Part shown: in pieces, positions 57,110 to 64,000 of the stretch
Layout: every line of letters starts with the position of its first letter
Position numbering within the stretch: position 1 is the first letter of the stretch
DNA from: Chaenocephalus aceratus
Lineage: Eukaryota; Chordata; Actinopteri; Perciformes; Channichthyidae
Assembly (NCBI GenBank): GCA_023974075.1
Contig: CM043807.1
Span: 1,992,623-2,056,622, forward strand
Reading direction: 5' to 3'
Length of the DNA: 64,000 nt
Program-made: the position numbers and the translations under genes
The notes under the pieces: model-generated
Databases searched by the model: none
What the model was told of the DNA's origin: nothing
Seen by the model: only the letters and a program-made list of their open reading frames with translations

Positions 57110-57580
57110 TGAGACCTGAAAAACAGCCTGAGCCTTTCTTTTGAACCATTAGAGCCAATAGAATCAAAGGGGGAGTTCCTAAATCCACCTACACGTTAAC
57201 ATTGAGGAGTTAGGGTGATGCGCACGCAGTTTGCCCAAACCGAAAGCTATGTTATGCTCTGAAAACTGAAAACTAGGCTTATTACTGATGGATTATCAGT
57301 AATCATTTCAAAGTGACACAGACGCATTGGATTAACCTTCAGCAGCGTTTTTATCGTTTTAATGCCGTTGAACACAACTTTTGATCAGGAAAACAGCAAA
57401 GGTAAGACTATTTGCCGTTTTTGCTCCGTAAAGCTACGTCGTGTGTTGTCTGGGTTTGCCTGAGCTGCCGGGAGTTTTGGTCGCACAGTGATGATACTTA
57501 TACCTCTAGAATCTGTGGAATCTCAGCTTTATAGCTGATATCTTGTTTGTGCAGATCCGATAAGTATTTCTACTGTGAGT
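57110..57580. repeat. Dispersed repeat, inverted copy of 41715-42190
   Basis: See 41715-42190. Here the order continues into GGCTTAACAGGTTAACGGGA (57790), which is also present near the other copy at 40130-40260, so the repeat unit is larger than the aligned part. Confidence 0.7.
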
Positions 57581-58039
57581 TCTGTGCTAAGTGCGTTAGA
57601 GTTTTTTCGCTCAGGGCTCATTTAGACGCTTCTTGTGAGGCTTGTGTTTTATTACGGTAAAACTGGTTCGTATTGTGAGTTAGCTGAGTATCTTCCCGTT
57701 AAGTGGGTATGACACATTAATAGGTTGTTAAATGTTAAGAAGCCCTGAGACAAAGTTTCGGGGGGGAAAAGCCTGCAGCCCCCGCCAGGCTTAACAGGTT
57801 AACGGGAGACTAAACTCTGCCGTAAATCAACACGAGACTAAACTCTGTTGGATGAGCAGCACTGCAGCGGTCGCTAAATGCCGCTGAACCACATTAATAA
57901 ACAATGAACCACGGCACTCTGGAGAAAAGTATAGTGTTGGTTGATTAATTTAATCTGGCCTCGTATGATTAAAAGCAACACGATCATCAACCCGACGCAG
58001 TCCCCTATAGTTGTTATTGTGGGCGACGTTGAGGAGAAA

Positions 58040-58190
58040 ATCAGCAACGTAAACGGTGATGTCATGACGCAGCACCAGTCGGGCTCTGAGCGGTGAAAAC
58101 AAAATTGGCCTAAAAATAAGAACCGGTTCGGAACCAGAAGAGCACTAGCTCGGAGCTAGAACTGGAACTGGTTTGGTGGGAAACAGGGAC
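58040..58190. mobile_element. MITE end with GAACCGGTTCGGAACC
   Basis: AGAACCGGTTCGGAACCAGA to GGTGGGAAACAGGG is a frequent fish hAT-type MITE end. Only one end was identified. Confidence 0.45.
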
Positions 58191-58259
58191 AGGTGAGCTA
58201 TACAGTGGTCCAAGATAGAATCTATACATTTGGCCAAGAAGCTTCTGTGCTGTGCGTCC

Positions 58260-58780
58260 TGTAAGGGAAACTTCTGCTGCAATGGAGAGTCAGGACTCAG
58301 AGAGACACGAGGAGAGCTGGAGCTTTGATGTCAAACACTGGTAGTTTATTACAAGTCAAACGGCCGGAGAATTCATATCACAAGTCACAGCAGCACAAGG
58401 TTCTGACTGCACGGTGGGTTGTCATGTCAATTCTGATCAGCCTATCCCTCGATAGCCCTTTTAACTAGTTTACAGAGAGTTAATCAGCATATTTGGGGAG
58501 GCGTAAACATCTGTGGAGCTGCAGGAGATATCCCCCAACTAGAAATACTCAATCACTTGTCAGTGGTGTTTAGAAGCCAGCGTTCCCACAGCCGTAAACC
58601 ATTTTGTGACCGAGAGTTGAACTGGTTTATCAAGATAGCTGGAGCCTCCCATTCCTTAAGAGAGATAACAGAGCCAGGGTTTGGTCGTAAAACGTCAACA
58701 GGCAATAAGGTTAAATATCTTAGGAGTAAGGAAGAATTATTATTTGACACTTAGGAAGAGAGAATAAATATTCTCTAACA
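58260..58780 (-). mobile_element. Solo LTR, 521 bp, with 5-bp target duplication
   Basis: It starts TGTAAGGGAAAC and ends TTCTCTAACA. CGTCC flanks it at 58255-58259 and 58781-58785. On the minus strand an AATAAA (TTGTAATAAACTACC, near 58345) sits about 85 bases from the end, as expected for the R region, so the LTR points to the minus strand. Internal sequence was lost by LTR-LTR recombination. Family not assigned. Confidence 0.85.
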
Positions 58781-58785
58781 CGTCC

Positions 58786-59137
58786 CACCACCATCACCGC
58801 TGCAGTGCACAGACAGGAGGCGCTTCAGAGAGCTTCATGTTTTATTTACTGGTCGGTGGCCACTTGGCAGCAAACATGTGTTTCTTAGAAAGCCTGGCTT
58901 TGTGAAGAGCCCAGGCCTGGCCGTTTTCTGTGGGGAAGATGCAAGCTGTAAGATGAACTGTGAGAAGAACATACATTAAGGTGCTAAAGGCTGTTTTTAC
59001 TCGGTGTAGTGCACGGAGAGCGGCTGCAGTGCACAGTGAATAATATGTTTCAGTGTTTTTATGAGGAATAATGTGCTGCTATGAACCTTTAATACGTTTC
59101 GTTCTTCCATACAGCTTTTCCCTCTCTGTTAGCTTCA
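58786..59137. other. No gene seen
   Basis: Mixed-composition DNA without open frames of interest. GTGCAGTGCACAG-like words recur at 58805 and 59030. Confidence 0.4.
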
Positions 59138-59480
59138 CTGTAAAACCTGACAAGTGAATACAACTCAAATCATTTTTGAAACTGTTTTTATGGTAATTTT
59201 TGAGTAACACTACTTAAATGTTTAAAGTTAAAGTATAACTTATTGATTGAGTACTATTTATTAGTAATTTGAAGTGATACTAAAGAAACAGTACCTATTA
59301 AGTTATTTTAACTAGGTATTTTTGTTAACACAGTCCAAATAAAAAGCAGGTAGGCTATGGTTAACTTACATATGTGTATTACCTTTAAATGTAAACATGT
59401 AGCCATATAAACCCCACTTTGAATTTTGAAAAACAGTTTAACTTGAGTAGTACTCAAAACTGAATGTAGAGTACTCAAAA
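59138..59480. repeat. ACTGTAAAACC-type MITE copy
   Basis: It shares the start CACTGTAAAACC and the AAGTTAAAGTATAA body with 12153-12360. The right part (TACTCAAAACTGAATGTAGA, GAGTACTCAAAAT) mirrors the left TTTTTGAGTAACAC words. Confidence 0.55.
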
Positions 59481-59996
59481 TCTTCTTTGAGACTGATTAC
59501 ATGAATATAATTAATTATTTTGAACCCAAAATGCCAAGTCACTGTTTGATTAAGTAAATGATTTACCAAACAACAAACAATATATCAATTGTTTGGTAAA
59601 CTTCTACTAAATATTGAATGTCTATAAAACGGTGCAGGGCATGTGAAATATTTGATGGTAATTGGTGACGTGTTGATGCCAAGATAGCTGACATCTCTCA
59701 TTGAACAGGATATGTTGAATTGGATAATAGCAAGTTGCAGGGCACATCGTTCCCTTTGTTCCCTTCAGATCCAGCCTTTCAGAAAGTGCTGGTTCTCTGT
59801 TGTGTCAGCACAGCGAGGCTCCTCTTCCATCATTAAGGAGGCGTTTTGCTCCGTGTTTTCAGAAACTCTGTCAACTCCTTCAAAGTCTGGTCCTGAAAGA
59901 GTAAAAGCTGTGTGCACTTTAGAGATGGGTGAAAGCAGTCATTTGAAATATTTTTGTAAATACCAGCTCCTCTTAACCAAAATGTCTCAGTAGACA

Positions 59997-59999
59997 TAT

Positions 60000-60031
<32 letters not shown>

Positions 60032-60129
60032 TCCATATATATATACATATATATACATATATTCCATATATATATATATACATATATACATATATATACA
60101 TATATATACATATATACATATATATGTAT
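59997..60129. repeat. (TA)n / TATACA microsatellite
   Basis: About 130 bases of TA and CATATA units. The Tyr/Ile frames here are artefacts. Confidence 0.95.
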
Positions 60130-62280
60130 ATGTACATACCCAACTCAGCTTTCATCCCAGAGATACAAGACCTTCTCACTACGCTATGCACAACCTCTGC
60201 CAATATTATCATACTTGGAGATTTTAATATTCACGTCGACTCCCCCTCCTGCCACTTTGCCACTGAGTTTCTGCTACTTCTGGACTGCCTCAATCTGACA
60301 GAACATGTTAATGTCCCCACACACGCCAAGGGCCACACGCTCGACCTGGTCATCACAAACTCCGCTCCCATCAGCAATCTGCTCGTGTATGACTTGGGGG
60401 TGTCTGACCACAAGACCATCTCTATGGAGCTCTCTTTCCAATCCCCACTCAGCATGCCCAAACGCCAAATCCGCTTCAGGAACCTGAGGAACATCAACCC
60501 GGACACCATGACCCTGGACCTCCAGCATCTTTCTTCCGCCAACTTCTCATCAGTAAATGAGTCAGTTGCATATTACAACCAGTCCCTTAACAGTCTCCTT
60601 GATCTGCACGCCCCCCTCAAAACCAGGATGGTCACCTTCTCGCGCTCAGCCCCTTGGTACACCGGCAAACTGCGGAGAATGAAGACAGCTGGGCGTGTCC
60701 TTGAGCGGCGGCTCAAGGCCTTAGGACTCACTGTTCACCGGTTAGCCTATCGTGAACACCAGAAGGCCTACGCACAGTCCCTCAGAGATGCACGGTCCCA
60801 GTACTACTCCTCCCTCATCAACAACAGTACTGGAAACTCCAAGAAACTCTTCTCCACCATAAACCACCTCCTCAAACCCCAAAGTCCTCTACTCTCCGAC
60901 TCCACTGAGAAGCAGTGTAGTAACTTCGCCGCCTTCTTCACTAACAAAGTTGACACCATCCGCTCCCTCCTCTCTAGCCCCTCTGCACCTCCAGTTACAA
61001 CTGCTGACCCACAGCCTGGGACAACACAGCCTCTTCGCTGTTTCACGGACATCTCTCAGCGAGAGGTTGAGGGCATCGTTAGGAGGGTGAAGCCCTCCAC
61101 CTGTGTCCTGGACCCCCTTCTGTCAGCTCTTGTGAAATCGTACATCTGTACCATGAGCCCCATGATCACTAAGATCGTAAACCTCTCACTCCAGGCTGGC
61201 CATGTCCCCTCTGCCCTAAAAACCGCTGTCATCAAACCTCGTCTCAAAAAACCCTCCCTTGACCCGGGAGTCCTGGCCAACTACAGACCCATTTCCAACC
61301 TTCCTTTTCTATCAAAGGTGCTGGAAAAACGAGTTGCTGCTCAGCTCCAGGACCACCTAAACTCCAACAACCTATTTTAGAAGTTCCAGTCTGGTCTCCG
61401 CTCAGGCCACAGCACAGAAACTGCCCTGGTCAGGGTCACCAACGACCTGCTGATGACGGCTGATGCTGGCTCTCCCTCTCTGCTCATCCTCCTCGATCTC
61501 ACTGCAGCGTTCAACACCGTCGATCACGGCATCCTCCTCCATCGTCTGCACTCCACCATCGGACTCTCTGACTCTCCCCTTGACTGGTTCAGATCATACT
61601 TCACCGGGAGAACAGAGTACGTCTCCTTGGGCGAGGCAGAGTCGGGTACCCACAACGTCACCTGTGGTGTCCCTCAAGGATCAGTTCTCGGCCCCACCCT
61701 CTTCACACTCTACATGCTCCCCCTTGGCTCTATCATCAGCCGACATGGAGTATCATTCCATTGCTACGCTGATGACACCCAACTGTACCTCATGATCAAC
61801 CCTACCTCCTCTGCAGTCCTGCCTTCACCCACACTCACTGCCTGCCTGGAGGAGATACAGGCGTGGATGAAGCAAAACTTCCTGAAACTCAACAGCTCCA
61901 AGACCGAAGCCATTATAGTTGGCACCCCACACCAGGTTCGGTCATCCACCATCACCTTCTCTGTCCAGGACATTACCCTCTCCTCAATAGTCACCAACCT
62001 GGGTGTCTGGGTGCCATCTGACCTTTGAGGCCCACATTAAACAGCTGTGCAAGAACTCCTTTTATCACCTCAGGAACATCGCCAAACTCCGCCCCACACT
62101 CACTCTGTCTGACGCCGAAAAGCTGGTCCATGCCTTTGTCTCCTCCAGGCTGGACTACTGCAATGCACTCCTCATCGGGATCCCTAACAAAAGCATCCAG
62201 AAGCTCCAATACATTCAGAACAGCGCTGCTAGGATCCTGATGAGGGTGCGCAAATATGAACACATCACCCCCATCCTTAA
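60130..62280 (+). mobile_element. L2/Rex-type LINE, 5'-truncated, 3'-interrupted
   Basis: It starts inside the AP-endonuclease ([27 protein letters not shown]) and continues through the linker into RT: NYRPISNLPFLSKVLEKRVA, LLILLDLTAAFNTVDHGILL, GVPQGSVLGPTLFTLYMLPL, FHCYADDTQLY (active site) and LGV. One stop (TAG, 61378) replaces the usual Glu before KFQSG, and one frameshift lies near 62000. It resumes as FEAHIKQLCKNSFYHLRNIA, EKLVHAFVSSRLDYCNALLI and HITPILN. It is cut at TTAA 62277-62280 by the next element. Nearly intact, so young. Confidence 0.9.
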
Positions 62281-63179
62281 CCCTCTGGAGTCGGTGGACG
62301 CGCCGGCGCGTCCAGGTGCGCATCATTTTATGTAATTAATCATATATTTTCTTATATTATGATTCAGATATCCGCGGAATCGCTAGAAGGGTAGCTTTCC
62401 AGCGGTATCTCCTGTGAGACTGTAATCAGGGCACAGCAGCCAATATGGCCGCTCAAAGCAGCTTGACTTTACACTGTGTGGGATTGGTGGATTCGTGTGT
62501 CCGTCAAGGAAATCTCGGCCGGCAGCCATCATGGTCTGAAATGACCAATGGACATCGAGAAATCACTAAGGACCTACCCACCAAGTAAAAAAAACATAAA
62601 CCACGTGTCTCCCATCAGTTTACGTCTGTGTGGAGACGTTACAGTTGCCGACTTCTTGAGAGATTTTTTTCGCTAGCAGCAGTGAAGATAGAGCCTCAGA
62701 ACCTGAAGTCTTCGACTCTTCTGAAGAAGAAGAACACAAAGACAACAACAAGGATCTATTTGGACATGGGTAAGTGTAAATATTACAGTAATAGTGTACT
62801 GGCAATGTGTGGGGAATACCGCGAAAATGAACAATAGGTTTATTGATATATATTTTGTATCGATAGTCATGAACTTTTTCTTGGGACAAAATAGACTCCA
62901 TTAGCAAACGTTTACTCTGTGTTAACGTTATTTTGGTGTGTAAAAGTGAGATTACATGTGTAGATGATTAAATTAATCATTTATTCGTCCGACAACGGAG
63001 ACATTTACAGTGACATCGATTATTTTATCATACTGTTCTGTACAGATGCGACTTTGTCATAGATTTATTTATGTGTGCCTGTTATTATTTTACCGCCCTG
63101 TACAGATGAGACTTTGTAATCAGATGTAGCTTATGTATATGTGTGTCTGTGATTTTATACTGAAGTAAAGTAACTGGAA

Positions 63180-63217
<38 letters not shown>

Positions 63218-63273
63218 TGGATCGTTGGAGCTATGTGCAACTCAAGGCATATGCTCAAACAGGAGCTGCCTGT

Positions 63274-63363
<90 letters not shown>

Positions 63364-64000
63364 TCGAGAGAGACTCCTTCTGCAACCTCCCAAACTTTCT
63401 TTTTATGTGTGCATTGTTATTTGTGCTTGAGCAACATTTTACTTGAATTTTATTTCAATGAAATTAGTTGTAATTATTGTCCTACATTTTTATTTGTTTT
63501 ACAGAGAGGTTTCACAGCTGTCTGGGCCTAGTGGCCCACAGGCGGCGTTTATCCAGCAGCCACAACATCCATCTGTGCCGGCCCCCAGGTCAAGATCTAC
63601 CGTGGCTCAAGGGCCTTCACCAGAGCCATCACCACCAAGGACCAGCAGACCAGCATCACTACAGCTGCCTCCACCTCCATCTGCCACCAGGTCAAGATAC
63701 ACCTCAGCACAAAGGCTCCACCACAGCCATCACCTTCAACCCAGCCAGCAAGGAGGTCTCGTGGAGGTCTCGTATAGCACTTGTACCCCCCACCTACACA
63801 GCAGCCCATGCACCATCACCCCCACCTACACAGCAGCCAGACCCACTGTCTTGGAAGACAGACAAAGACCTTGACACTGTCTTGACATTTATAATGAATA
63901 GTTGGTTGAAAGTTCTGATGTTCAATTTTGTAAATAGTGAGATTTTCCAGTTTCTTATATTTATATAAATAGTTGGTTGAAAAAAACATATTTATAATAG
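62281..64000 (+). mobile_element. piggyBac-like element, 5' part; runs past the window end
   Basis: It begins CCCTCTGGAGTCGGTGGACG directly after TTAA inside the LINE. This gives the piggyBac target and the CCC start. A likely first coding exon ends 62769 (donor GTAAGT) with an acidic stretch ASSSEDRASEPEVFDSSEEE. A second exon from 63505 (acceptor TTTTACAG) is Pro/Ser/Gln-rich (QQPQHPSVPAPRSRS), and a later frame reads QQPDPLSWKTDKDLDTV, like the region before the DDD domain in PGBD-type proteins. The frame changes once near 63760, and the conserved catalytic domain is not reached before the window ends. Confidence 0.7.
63181..63361. repeat. Two (GT)n microsatellites
   Basis: GT runs at 63181-63214 and 63286-63361, in the intron of the piggyBac-like gene. 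Confidence 0.95.

Noticed and set aside
58553..58754. 65-residue frames on both strands
   Set aside because: They lie inside the solo LTR and mirror each other; no coding evidence.
59833..60212. Tyr/Ile-rich minus-strand frames
   Set aside because: They translate the TA/TATACA microsatellite at 59997-60129.

Overview
This window reads as a gene-poor, transposon-saturated stretch of a ray-finned fish genome. The basis is long GT/CA microsatellites, GT-AG introns, and a repertoire typical of teleosts: L2/Rex-type LINEs, a chromodomain Ty3/Gypsy element, hAT, PIF/Harbinger, Merlin-, CACTA- and piggyBac-like genes, and many MITEs flanked by TTAA or TAA. No conserved single-copy host gene is recognised. 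Almost every reading frame that makes sense as protein belongs to, or is carried by, a mobile element. All family names come from motif recognition, since no search could be run.

Layout. 0-12 kb: decayed minus-strand CACTA-like gene with a C2H2 finger (1.3-3.6), a second decayed gene piece (3.6-4.2), several MITEs, and a four-exon Merlin-type transposase gene on the minus strand (6.65-10.55). 13.3-17.8 kb: an element inside an element. The inner one (13379-17161, TTAA flanks) carries a THAP-domain gene (+) and a gene resembling the P2X7 receptor intracellular domain (-). Its gene-less short relative lies at 4789-5751. 18-21.5 kb: tandem repeats, a possible solo LTR, a 165-bp GT run and a SAMD3-like gene remnant (-). 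21.5-32.2 kb: one Gypsy retrotransposon (-) opened by two later insertions, a hAT element (22299-25845) and a THAP + SWIM/YqaJ-nuclease element (27367-31811) that itself holds an L2 LINE. 32.9-36 kb: a PIF/Harbinger element with a Myb-like gene and a truncated DDE transposase. 36.7-40.1 kb: a Rex/L2 LINE split by an element full of TTCATGAAC motifs. 42.6-45.1 kb: a hAT pseudogene. 46119-50997: a 4.9-kb element with about 1-kb inverted arms, a 6-7 bp target duplication, and two small spliced frames that converge. 51.9-52.5 kb: an intact SGNH-hydrolase-like exon. 54.2-56.4 kb: a THAP gene (-). 58260-58780: a clean solo LTR. 60.1-62.3 kb: a LINE interrupted at a TTAA by a piggyBac-like element that runs off the window end.

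How the parts relate. Three unrelated THAP-domain genes occur here. Two sit inside elements with inverted ends, each paired with a different second protein on the opposite strand. The nesting gives a relative order: SAMD3-like locus, then Gypsy, then hAT and the THAP/YqaJ element, and then, inside the latter, the L2 LINE. The strongest candidates for something undescribed are the THAP/P2X7-like element, the THAP/YqaJ element and the long-armed element at 46-51 kb.
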